Of a DNA stretch of 45,902 nt, positions 25,059-32,576 are shown piece after piece. Source of the DNA: Paludibacteraceae bacterium (GTDB taxonomy: Bacteria > Bacteroidota > Bacteroidia > Bacteroidales > Paludibacteraceae); the NCBI GenBank assembly GCA_017417025.1, contig JAFPZY010000054.1:1-45902 (forward strand). The letters are read 5' to 3'. The notes beneath the pieces are model-generated. The model did not search any database, was not told where the DNA came from, and saw nothing but the letters and a program-made list of their open reading frames with translations. Every line of letters starts with the position of its first letter. Position 1 is the first letter of the stretch. The translations under genes were made by a program, and so were the position numbers.

Positions 25059-26300
25059 TCAGAGCAGTTTCCGCATTTCAAGCACCGTGCTGTCAAACAT
25101 CTGCCTATAGGCAGCAGGGACAGGTTCGGAGGGAGGGCTAATCATCTTGAGCGGGTCAACAGGCGTGCCGTTTTTCCAGACGCGGAAGTCGAGGTGCGGT
25201 CCGGTGGAACTGCCCGTAGAGCCCACATAGCCAATGAGTTGTCCCTGGCTGACACGCTGCCCGACCGCCAGCCCTTTGGCATAGCCCTGCAGGTGCAGGT
25301 AGGCTGTGGTGTAGGTGGAGTTATGGCGAATCTTGACCGTGTTTCCCCCGCCGCCGTGGTAGGCTTTGAAGATGACCGTGCCGTCGCCGATGGAGACGAC
25401 AGGCGTACCTGCAGGCGCAGCATAGTCCACGCCCGTGTGCGGGCGCACGACCTTATATATCGGGTGCCTGCGCGCATACGTGAAGCGGCTGGAGATGCGT
25501 TTGTAGTTAAGCGGGGCCTTGAGGAAGGCTTTCTTCAAGCTGTTGCCGTCAGCGTCGAAGTAGCCGCGAAAAGGCTTGCCGGCAGGCGCAAGAGTGTCAG
25601 CGTCGAACCAGAACGCCTCCTGCCACTTCTTGCCGTGGTAGAAGTCGGCGGCATAGATGCGGCCAATGCCCACGCGGGTGGAATCGACATAAAGTTCGTC
25701 GTACACGACCTTGATGGAGTCGCCTTTCTGGAGGCCGAAGAAGTCGATGGTCCAGGCATATATCTCGCTCAGCTCCAGGGCAAGTTCGACAGGGAGGTTG
25801 TTGCCCGCCATGGCGTTCCAGAGACTGGACTGAATGACGACCTCGGCATGTTTAGGAGCAGACTGAAGCTGTTTTTCGTGCCTCTCAACGTGGATAGAGT
25901 CGGTGAGGTGAAGCACAACCGCCTCACGCAGCGAAGGCTTGTAAACCATGAAACACAAGCGCTTCACGCCCGCCGTATCGCGCTGACTGAGAAGCAGATA
26001 CTCCTTGCCTGCGCGGAGGCTGCGCACGTCGAACTCGCTCTTGGGTATGCGGGATATGCCAGAGACCTGCTGCGCAGTGGCCCCGCCGCGCGTGAGCAGT
26101 CCGCCCAGCGTCTCGCCGTCCTTAATGCGGCATGTGTCAATAAGGAAAGAATCAACGGGGAGCCCGTACTCGTAACGCACTGTGTATCCTTCCTTTATGT
26201 CTTCTATAGAGCCTTTCTGCCCTTGATTTTTATGTGTACAGCCAGCCACAGCCAGGAACACTGCCGCAGCCCCAAACAGCCGGAATAAAGAAGTCATCAT
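25059..26300 (-). CDS. M23 family metallopeptidase, lipoprotein, with an altered zinc motif
   Basis: The 413-residue protein begins MMTSLFRLFGAAAVFLAVAGC, a lipoprotein signal. About 35-260 resemble the OapA/LysM-like and stalk regions of periplasmic M23 proteins (IKDGETLGGLLTRGG, WTIDFFGLQKGDSIKVVYDE). The LytM domain covers about 275-385: H288 and D292 (RPHTGVDYAAPAGTP) are present and a catalytic His lies in AYLHLQGYAKGL. The last motif reads GPHLDFRV (H369, D371) where most M23 enzymes have HxH, so one zinc ligand is Asp. It may still cleave peptidoglycan cross-links or may be an activator. The start overlaps the GT2 stop in ATGATGA. Confidence 0.85.
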   Translation of the reverse strand: MMTSLFRLFGAAAVFLAVAGCTHKNQGQKGSIEDIKEGYTVRYEYGLPVDSFLIDTCRIKDGETLGGLLTRGGATAQQVSGISRIPKSEFDVRSLRAGKEYLLLSQRDTAGVKRLCFMVYKPSLREAVVLHLTDSIHVERHEKQLQSAPKHAEVVIQSSLWNAMAGNNLPVELALELSEIYAWTIDFFGLQKGDSIKVVYDELYVDSTRVGIGRIYAADFYHGKKWQEAFWFDADTLAPAGKPFRGYFDADGNSLKKAFLKAPLNYKRISSRFTYARRHPIYKVVRPHTGVDYAAPAGTPVVSIGDGTVIFKAYHGGGGNTVKIRHNSTYTTAYLHLQGYAKGLAVGQRVSQGQLIGYVGSTGSSTGPHLDFRVWKNGTPVDPLKMISPPSEPVPAAYRQMFDSTVLEMRKLL

Positions 26301-27040
26301 GCCTTTGCTTTTTGTGGATATTTGCGGAACCAGGAGCCGATTTTGAGGCGGAAGACGCCCAACAACGCCTCGGAGAAGATGCCTCCGGACATTTTGCTTG
26401 TGCCCAAGACCCTGTTTACGAAGACAATAGGCACTTCGACGATTTTGAAGCCGCACTTGTAGGCAGTGAACTTCATCTCAATCTGGAAGGCATAGCCTTT
26501 GAAGCGTATCTTGTCCAGTTCGATGGTCTCGAGGACCTCGCGCCTGTAACACTTGAAGCCGGCGGTGGTGTCGCGGATATCAACGCCCAGGACGGTGCGC
26601 ACGTACTTGCTGGCGAAATAAGACATGAGCACCCTGCCCATCGGCCAGTTGACCACGTTCACGCCGTTGATATAACGGCTGCCGATAGCCACGTCCGCCC
26701 CTCCGTTGGCGCATGCGTCATAGAGTTTGAGCAGATCCTGCGGGTTGTGGCTGAAGTCGGCATCCATCTCGAAGATGTAGTCGTACTTGTGCTCTATAGC
26801 CCACTTGAAGCCGCATATATAAGCCGTGCCCAGCCCCTGTTTGCCCTGCCTCTCGACGATGAAAAGGCTCCCTTTGTGCCTGCCCTCCATCAGGCTCTTG
26901 ACAATGGCGGCCGTGCCGTCGGGCGAACCGTCGTCAATAACAAGCACATGGAAATCAAGAGGAAGCGCACGCACAGCATCGATGATGGCTTCTATGTTCT
27001 CCTTTTCGTTGTAAGTAGGAATTATAACAAGGCGTTCCAT
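26297..27040 (-). CDS. Polyprenol monophosphomannose synthase-like GT2 glycosyltransferase
   Basis: From the ATG at 27040 the protein has 247 residues and begins MERLVIIPTYNEKENI, the GT-A start of DPM1-like enzymes. VIDDGSPDGTAAIV, the DxD-type EMDADFSHNP, GSRYINGVNVVNWPMGR and TTAGFKCYRREVLE are all typical. There is no membrane segment, so it is the soluble form that loads a sugar on a polyprenyl phosphate at the cytoplasmic face of the membrane. The product would serve as donor for periplasmic glycosylation. It follows the MBL gene by 6 nt (from this ATG) and overlaps the M23 gene by four bases. Confidence 0.9.
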   Translation of the reverse strand: MERLVIIPTYNEKENIEAIIDAVRALPLDFHVLVIDDGSPDGTAAIVKSLMEGRHKGSLFIVERQGKQGLGTAYICGFKWAIEHKYDYIFEMDADFSHNPQDLLKLYDACANGGADVAIGSRYINGVNVVNWPMGRVLMSYFASKYVRTVLGVDIRDTTAGFKCYRREVLETIELDKIRFKGYAFQIEMKFTAYKCGFKIVEVPIVFVNRVLGTSKMSGGIFSEALLGVFRLKIGSWFRKYPQKAKA

Positions 27041-27046
27041 AGGCAC

Positions 27047-27880
27047 TCAGTATTCGGTTATTATGTTGTCGTTCAGCGTATAGACAGGACTCGGCGTGAG
27101 CCGGTCGAGCGTGCGCATAAAATAGTCCTCGCCGAGGACGTAGCCCTTTCCGCTGAGAGCATCACGGACAGTCCGGAAGGCCAACTCGGGGTCGTTGTTC
27201 TCCTGCGAGAGGTGGCAGAGGAAGATGTTGCGCAACCCGTCGTGGAAGTTCTCGGCAAGCATGCGTCCGCAAGTGACGTTGCTCTGGTGGCCGCGAGGAG
27301 AGAGGATCCGCTCTTTGAGGTAGGTGGGGTAAGGGCCGTTAAGGAGCATCTGCTCGTCGTGGTTGGCCTCGATGACGATGTGGTTGGAGGTCCGTATGGC
27401 CTCCGCCATCATGGGGTTAGGCTCGCCGCAGTCGGTGGCAATCATGAACTGCTGGCCGAAGGCGCGGATGACGTAGCCGAGGCAGTCGGTGGAGTCGTGG
27501 CTGATGCCAAAAGTATTGAACTCCATTCCCGCATACTCGAAGGGGACACCTTTCTCGAAGAAGCATCTGGACGTGCGCAGTTTTTCCCTCACGCCGTAGT
27601 TGCGGTCAATCCCCTCATGTATGGCGGCAGTAGTGTAGATAGGCAGGTGCACGCGCTCGCCGAGGGTGCCTACAGCGCGTATGTGGTCGGCATGGTCGTG
27701 CGTGATGAACACGCCGCAGACATTGCTGAAATCCATGCCCATCTCGCGCAGGTGCTTCTGTATAGTGCGCGCGGAGATACCCGCGTCAATGAGTATTCCT
27801 TTTTCGCGTGTACCAAGATAATAGCAATTACCGCTGCTTCCACTCGCGAAACAACAAAATATCAATCTGTTCTCCGCCAT
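27047..27880 (-). CDS. MBL-fold metallo-hydrolase, YycJ/WalJ-like
   Basis: The 277-residue protein begins with the family pattern FCCFASGSSGNCYYLG and has the metal-binding HDHADH (61-66), GISHDSTDCLGY, ATDCG and IEANHDE. In Firmicutes, WalJ/YycJ lies near the WalKR cell-wall regulators and resembles a DNA exonuclease; the true substrate is not settled. Here it heads an operon with a glycosyltransferase, an M23 peptidase and a VanX-like peptidase. The promoter is 18 nt upstream. Confidence 0.88.
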   Translation of the reverse strand: MAENRLIFCCFASGSSGNCYYLGTREKGILIDAGISARTIQKHLREMGMDFSNVCGVFITHDHADHIRAVGTLGERVHLPIYTTAAIHEGIDRNYGVREKLRTSRCFFEKGVPFEYAGMEFNTFGISHDSTDCLGYVIRAFGQQFMIATDCGEPNPMMAEAIRTSNHIVIEANHDEQMLLNGPYPTYLKERILSPRGHQSNVTCGRMLAENFHDGLRNIFLCHLSQENNDPELAFRTVRDALSGKGYVLGEDYFMRTLDRLTPSPVYTLNDNIITEY

Positions 27881-27897
27881 ATTTTTGTTTCAACCCG

Positions 27898-27928
27898 CAA
27901 AGATAGTCTTTTTTTGTGACATCTGCAA
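27898..27928 (-). promoter_or_regulatory. Promoter of the MBL-GT2-M23-VanX operon
   Basis: On the minus strand TTGC (27928-27925) and TATCTTTG (27905-27898) are 19 nt apart. Confidence 0.75.
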
Positions 27929-28005
27929 AAAAAAGTGCAAAAAAAGCCCCAAAAACGCGACTATTCAAAAAAAATACAAAAAAATGCAAAAAAAATGCAG
28001 AAAAA
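27926..28005. other. Phased A-tracts between divergent promoters
   Basis: Runs of five to eight A on the plus strand recur about every 10-12 bp between the MBL-operon promoter and the tRNA-Val promoter. Such phasing usually bends DNA and can act as an UP element for the tRNA promoter. Confidence 0.55.
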
Positions 28006-28037
28006 TTTGGTGGGTTCAAAAATTTGCCGTACCTTTG
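28006..28037 (+). promoter_or_regulatory. Promoter of tRNA-Val
   Basis: TTTG at 28006-28009 and TACCTTTG at 28030-28037 are 20 nt apart, ending 20 nt before the tRNA. Confidence 0.7.
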
Positions 28038-28057
28038 CACCCGCTTTTGAAAAGCAA

Positions 28058-28132
28058 GGGCGCTTAGCGCAGCTGGTTTAGAGCATCTGCCCTACAAGCA
28101 GAGGGTCGGCGGTTCGAATCCGTCAGCGCCCA
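28058..28132 (+). tRNA. tRNA-Val (anticodon TAC)
   Basis: The acceptor stem GGGCGCT pairs perfectly with AGCGCCC. The D-arm AGCGCAGCTGGTTTAGAGC, the anticodon arm TCTGC-CCTACAA-GCAGA with anticodon TAC, and the T-arm with loop TTCGAAT are all present. The discriminator is A at 28132, and CCA is not encoded. It is a single tRNA gene between its own promoter and terminator. Confidence 0.97.
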
Positions 28133-28136
28133 CAAG

Positions 28137-28171
28137 AAAAGAGACTGAAATCCGGTCTCTTTTCTTTTTTT
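28137..28171 (+). terminator. Terminator of tRNA-Val
   Basis: AAAAGAGAC and GTCTCTTTT form a 9-bp stem followed by CTTTTTTT, five bases after the tRNA. Confidence 0.85.
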
Positions 28172-28246
28172 GTTTTCCCGCGCAGGTCTTGCACGGCTAT
28201 TATGCGGGCTGCCGTGCCACTCCTGACACGCAGACGGGCGGATGGC

Positions 28247-28861
28247 TCAACGGATGAAGTTCATCAGGGTGACACACTCATGCTCAGGTTTCTCCTGACT
28301 TTGCAGAGCCTTCAGCAGACAAGCCATATTGCGCGCCATGGTGCGCATGGTCTGCATGCCCTCCGCATCAAGAGCAGCCTCGCCTTCGGCACGCCCATAG
28401 ACGATATTCCAGTATTGGGAAGTGACGATAGGCATATTGAGCAGCTGGAACGGCATGAGCATGGTCTGGAGCGCCGCAGTTGCCCCGCCGCGTCTGCACA
28501 CCGCCACCGCTGCAACAGGTTTGCCGCTAAAAGATGCACCAGCGGAATATAACATTCTCTGTATAAGCGACATCAAGGCACCATTAGGCTGACCATAATA
28601 AACGGGCGACCCGACAATAAGGCCGTCGCAGCCGCTCATTTTTTCAGAGATGCGGTTGCAGAGGTCGTCGTCGAACACGCACCTGTTGCCGCCTTTGGCC
28701 TTGCAGCTGCCGCAGCCAATGCAGCCCCTCACAGCTTTTGTGCCGATTTGTACTATTTCGGTGGATATGCCGCACTCTTCCAGCACGCGCGCCGCCTCCG
28801 ACAGTGCCGTGAACGTGTTGCCCGCCTTGCGGGCGCTTCCGTTAATCAGTAAGACTTTCAT
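28247..28861 (-). CDS. Iron-sulfur flavoprotein (NADPH-dependent FMN reductase/flavodoxin family)
   Basis: From the ATG at 28861 the protein has 204 residues and a flavodoxin fold: MKVLLINGSARKAGNT binds the FMN phosphate and LIVGSPVYYGQPNGAL the ring. Four cysteines C47, C50, C53 and C61 follow the compact CX2CX2CX7C pattern of iron-sulfur flavoproteins (Isf), so a 4Fe-4S cluster beside FMN is likely. Such proteins transfer electrons or reduce oxygen species in anaerobes; the partner here is unknown. It is monocistronic and divergent from the LRR surface protein gene. A longer in-frame start at 28960 would cover the promoter and is rejected. Confidence 0.88.
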   Translation of the reverse strand: MKVLLINGSARKAGNTFTALSEAARVLEECGISTEIVQIGTKAVRGCIGCGSCKAKGGNRCVFDDDLCNRISEKMSGCDGLIVGSPVYYGQPNGALMSLIQRMLYSAGASFSGKPVAAVAVCRRGGATAALQTMLMPFQLLNMPIVTSQYWNIVYGRAEGEAALDAEGMQTMRTMARNMACLLKALQSQEKPEHECVTLMNFIR

Positions 28862-28904
28862 ATTAGTGGTGATTATATTTAGACAGCATGTTTGTTTTTG
28901 TCTG

Positions 28905-28936
28905 CAAAGATAAGCGTTTGTCAGCAAATACGCAAA
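28905..28936 (-). promoter_or_regulatory. Promoter of the iron-sulfur flavoprotein gene
   Basis: On the minus strand TTTGC (28936-28932) and TATCTTTG (28912-28905) are 19 nt apart. Confidence 0.7.
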
Positions 28937-28953
28937 TAAATTGACACAAATTA

Positions 28954-28985
28954 TTTGCATACATCAAAAATAAGCAGTATCTTTG
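28954..28985 (+). promoter_or_regulatory. Promoter of the LRR surface protein gene
   Basis: TTTG at 28954-28957 and TATCTTTG at 28978-28985 are 20 nt apart. It implies a leader of about 540 nt before the start at 29535. The leader's 5' end has GTTTTGC (28992-28998) pairing with GCAAAAC (29033-29039) and the hairpin GGCGCA/TGCGCC (29049-29064). Confidence 0.7.
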
Positions 28986-29125
28986 CAGCATGTTTTGCAG
29001 ATAGATTGAAAGAGCAGTATTTTCGTGCGAGAGCAAAACAGAAGTACAGGCGCAGGTGTGCGCCGCATACAAAATAAATAAAGCATACAGCTACGTTAAA
29101 ATCGAACCCGAAAAGGTAAGAGCTT

Positions 29126-29257
29126 GGAGTCTCGAAAACTGGACACTTTCGAACTTATTATTAGACCAAGAACAAGGCTTTTTGCTCACGTTATGACGTG
29201 AGCCTTGTTCGGTAGATATTTGGTCTAATAAGGTAGTCCAGAAGTCCTCGAGATTCC
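29126..29257 (+). promoter_or_regulatory. Leader hairpin element, copy B (132 nt)
   Basis: A long imperfect hairpin in the leader of the LRR surface protein gene. The arms are GGAGTCTCGA (29126-29135) with TCGAGATTCC (29248-29257), CTGGAC (29139-29144) with GTCCAG (29236-29241), CTTATTATTAGACCAA (29154-29169) with TTGGTCTAATAAG (29220-29232), AACAAG (29171-29176) with CTTGTT (29204-29209), and the apical GCTCACGT/ACGTGAGC (29184-29203). CACGTTTTTTGTATG follows at 29278-29292. See copy A at 14399-14531. Confidence 0.65.
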
Positions 29258-29305
29258 AGATTGAAGCAGACAAGCCTCACGTTTTTTGTATGCCTGACAA
29301 CGGCT

Positions 29306-29348
29306 TAAGGGTAGCCTAAGGTAGCGTAAGGGTAGCGCAAGGGTAGCT
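29306..29348 (+). repeat. Four tandem copies of an 11-bp repeat (TAAGGGTAGCG)
   Basis: Copies start at 29306, 29317 (10 bp), 29327 and 29338, with small differences. They lie inside the leader of the LRR protein gene. Confidence 0.7.
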
Positions 29349-29487
29349 GATTCACAGCTATGGGATAACAAAAGAACAAACTTATTATAAAACGAAGCAT
29401 GCCGAATTCTTGTGCAAGGCTGGTGTAAGCTCGCTTACGCAACCCGCCGCAGCCAAGATTGGCGACATTCGCAGTGAAAAGGAGAAT

Positions 29488-29514
29488 GCCGAAAATCCGA
29501 CAAAGAGTAGGCAC
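29488..29514 (+). promoter_or_regulatory. Conserved pre-start box, copy B
   Basis: A 27-nt segment beginning GCCGAAAA and ending AAGAGTAGGCAC, 20 nt before the start codon at 29535. It is nearly identical to 14635-14662. Here TGCC and GGCA at its ends can pair. Confidence 0.6.
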
Positions 29515-29534
29515 GACATAAACAACAAAACACT

Positions 29535-32500
29535 ATGAAACACAAGATTCTTTTGACAGGACTGATGCTGTTGCTCGGTCTGACTATTTCCGCCCAAGAT
29601 AGCGGCACATGCGGCGAAAACCTCACATGGACTTTGGAAAACGGCACGCTGACCATCTCCGGCACAGGAGAGATGACTAACTATGATTGGAACTACGCGC
29701 CGTGGTATTCTTATCGCGAGTCTATTACATCTATCTCCATTGCTGACGGCGTGACAAGCATCGGGAGTTATGCTTTCCTTGATTGCCGCAGTCTGACATC
29801 TGTCACCATCCCCAACAATGTAACAAGCATAGGAGGTGGTGCCTTCCATAATTGCCGCAGTCTGACCTCTGTCACCATCCCCAACAGCGTGACAAGCATC
29901 GGAGAAGGGGCTTTCTATCATTGCAGCAGTCTGACCTCTGTCACCATCCCCAACAGCGTGACAAGCATTGGAAAAGGTGCTTTCTCCAAATGCAGCAGTC
30001 TGACCTCTGTCTATATAAGTGATATTGCTGCTTGGTGCAGAATACAGTTTGCAGGTGATTATGCCAATCCGCTTTCCTATGCAAAGCATTTATATGTAAA
30101 TAATACTGAAATAACAGATTTGGTTATCCCCAACAGTGTGACAAGCATCGGAAACTATGCTTTCTCCGGTTGCAGCAGTCTGACCTCCGTCACCATCCCC
30201 AACAGCGTGACAAGCATCGAAGACTATGCGTTCTGGTGCAGCAGTCTGACCTCCGTCCCCATCCCCGAGAGCGTGACAAGCATTGGACGCAGTGCTTTCG
30301 AAGGTTGCAGCAGTCTGACCTCCGTCACCATCCCCAACAGCGTGACAAGCATCGGACAATATGCTTTCTACGGTTGCAGCAGTTTGACCTCTGTAACTTG
30401 TGAAGCGCAAACTCCAACGTCATTGGGCGATGACGTATTTCCTAATAACATCCCTGTATATGTTCCTTGCGGCACAATAGAAGAGTATAGACAAAGTGAA
30501 TGGGGAGTTTACAAACTGCAATATCTCCCTTGTAAATATAATGTGTCTGTGATTTTCGATAAGCAGCAAGGAAAGGTTGAACACAATCTCTCAAAGCTTT
30601 CAGTCTGTGATGCGTCGTTGGAGATGACTGCAACTCCAAATGATGGTTACAACTTCACACAATGGAGTGACGGCAACACGGACAATCCGCGTATTGTGGA
30701 ACTGACACAGGACACCGCCTTCACCGCCGAATTCGCAATTGACAGAAGCGGCGCATGCGGCGAAAACCTTACGTGGACGCTTGAAAACGGCACACTAACC
30801 ATTTCCGGCACAGGAGAGATGACTAACTATGATTGGAACGGCACGCCGTGGTATTCTTATCGCGAGTCTATTACTTCAGTATTCATTGCTGACGGCGTTA
30901 CAAGCATAGGAAGCTTTGCTTTCTACAATTGCAGCAGTATGACATCCGTCACCATCCCCAACAGCGTGACAAGCATCGGAGAAAGGGCTTTCTACTGGTG
31001 CATCAGTCTGACCTCCGTCATCATCCCCAATAGTGTGACAAGAATAGGAGATGCCGCTTTCAGCAATTGCAACAATCTGACCTCCATCACTATCCCAGAT
31101 GGCGTGACAGACTTAAGAAGGGACACATTCCGTAAATGCAACAAACTGACCTCCGTCACCATCGGCAACAGTGTGACAAGCATAGGAGGATGGGCATTCA
31201 CAGATTGCAGCAGCCTGACCTCCGTCACCATCGGCAACAGCGTGACAAGCATAGGAAACAATGCTTTCGAGTCTTGCAGCAGTCTGACATCTGTAACCAT
31301 CCCCCAAAGCGTGACAAGTATAGGAGAATATGCTTTCTCCAAATGCAGTAGTCTGACCTCCGTCACCATCGGCAACGGTGTGACAAGTATAGGAGAACAT
31401 GCTTTCTTCAGGTGCAGTAGTCTGCCCTCTGTCATCATCCCTAACAGCGTGATAAGCATTGGAGACGGACCTTTTAGTAGTTGCAACAGTCTGATCTTAA
31501 TAAAAGTGGATGCAGCCAATACAGCCTATTGTGATATAGACGGTGTGCTATTCAGCAAGGATAAGAAAACACTTATCCAATATCCTATCGGCAAAACGGC
31601 TGCTTCATACACCATCCCCAACAGCGTAGCAAGCATCGGAGATTGTGCTTTCATGGATTGCAGCAGTCTGACCTCCGTCACCATCCCCAACAGCGTGACA
31701 AGCATCGGAGGATATGCTTTCTTAGGTTGCAGCAGTCTGACATCCATCACCATCCCCAACAGCGTGACAAGCATTGGATGGTATGCTTTTTTCGGTTGCA
31801 GCAGTCTGGCCTCCGTCACCATCGGCAACAGCGTGACAAGCATAGGAACAGAGGCTTTTCATTGCTATAGTCTGACATCTATTACTTGTGAAGCGGTAAA
31901 TCCACCTGATTGTGATAGTCCTGTATTTAATAGAGTGGACATTGACATTTATGTTCCTGCCAACAGCATTGATGCATATAAGGAGTCTAAAGAGTGGTGT
32001 AAATTCATGGACCATATCAAACCTATTTCCGCAGAAGGGGCGGAACTTCCAGAAGATAAGGTGCAGACAGATGCATCAGAAAACGGCGTTGTGATTGAAT
32101 GGCCTGCCAGCACAGGTGCGGACACATACATTATCACAATCAAATACAATACTGCTGTCGTTTGTGTTCTGACCTTTGATGCAGATGGGCGGTTGCTTGA
32201 CATCAGCATCCCGCATGTAGCAGCCCGCGACCGCCGGAATGCAGAAGCGGCACTGCAGACTGTGAAAGGCTGGCAGTACACCATCAAAGGGCTGAACGCC
32301 GGGACAACTTACGACTATATTGTCACTGCCAAGAACAGCAGCACAGAATTATACAGCAAGGGCGGCACCTTCAAGACCAAAGGCACGGCAACAGGCATTG
32401 AGGAAACGGACGGAGAATCCGGAAAGAACGGATATTCCGGAAGGGACGGCTCTGCCGTGAAGGTGATGCGCGACGGCGTGACGTTCATTGTGATGCCGGA

Positions 32501-32549
32501 CGGCAGGATGTACGACCTGCAAGGCAAGGAAGTGGAATACAGGAAATAA
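29535..32549 (+). CDS. BspA-like leucine-rich-repeat (LRR_5) secreted protein
   Basis: The 1,004-residue protein has a signal peptide (1-20, MKHKILLTGLMLLLGLTISA). Two similar halves follow, each starting CGENLTWTLENGTLTISG (about 25 and 405). The first half has about nine 23-residue LRR_5 repeats (SLTSVTIPNSVTSIGxxAF), then an InlB-B-like beta domain (about 330-400: SVIFDKQQGK, ATPNDGYNFTQWSDG). The second has about thirteen LRR repeats. An FN3-like domain (about 840-955) and a short tail with MYDLQGKEV end the protein; this tail resembles the start of a T9SS C-terminal domain but is cut short. BspA-type LRR proteins often bind host or microbial surfaces. Repeats are near-identical in DNA, allowing unequal recombination. 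The gene has its own promoter and long structured leader. Confidence 0.9.
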   Translation: MKHKILLTGLMLLLGLTISAQDSGTCGENLTWTLENGTLTISGTGEMTNYDWNYAPWYSYRESITSISIADGVTSIGSYAFLDCRSLTSVTIPNNVTSIGGGAFHNCRSLTSVTIPNSVTSIGEGAFYHCSSLTSVTIPNSVTSIGKGAFSKCSSLTSVYISDIAAWCRIQFAGDYANPLSYAKHLYVNNTEITDLVIPNSVTSIGNYAFSGCSSLTSVTIPNSVTSIEDYAFWCSSLTSVPIPESVTSIGRSAFEGCSSLTSVTIPNSVTSIGQYAFYGCSSLTSVTCEAQTPTSLGDDVFPNNIPVYVPCGTIEEYRQSEWGVYKLQYLPCKYNVSVIFDKQQGKVEHNLSKLSVCDASLEMTATPNDGYNFTQWSDGNTDNPRIVELTQDTAFTAEFAIDRSGACGENLTWTLENGTLTISGTGEMTNYDWNGTPWYSYRESITSVFIADGVTSIGSFAFYNCSSMTSVTIPNSVTSIGERAFYWCISLTSVIIPNSVTRIGDAAFSNCNNLTSITIPDGVTDLRRDTFRKCNKLTSVTIGNSVTSIGGWAFTDCSSLTSVTIGNSVTSIGNNAFESCSSLTSVTIPQSVTSIGEYAFSKCSSLTSVTIGNGVTSIGEHAFFRCSSLPSVIIPNSVISIGDGPFSSCNSLILIKVDAANTAYCDIDGVLFSKDKKTLIQYPIGKTAASYTIPNSVASIGDCAFMDCSSLTSVTIPNSVTSIGGYAFLGCSSLTSITIPNSVTSIGWYAFFGCSSLASVTIGNSVTSIGTEAFHCYSLTSITCEAVNPPDCDSPVFNRVDIDIYVPANSIDAYKESKEWCKFMDHIKPISAEGAELPEDKVQTDASENGVVIEWPASTGADTYIITIKYNTAVVCVLTFDADGRLLDISIPHVAARDRRNAEAALQTVKGWQYTIKGLNAGTTYDYIVTAKNSSTELYSKGGTFKTKGTATGIEETDGESGKNGYSGRDGSAVKVMRDGVTFIVMPDGRMYDLQGKEVEYRK

Positions 32550-32576
32550 AGACTGTCACCAGAGGCTGCCAAACAT

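Noticed and set aside
29126-29257. Insertion sequence or MITE with terminal inverted repeats
   Set aside because: The arms carry many bulges, no clear target-site duplication was found, and copy A has different but still paired arms. A structured RNA fits better, though a decayed element is not fully excluded.
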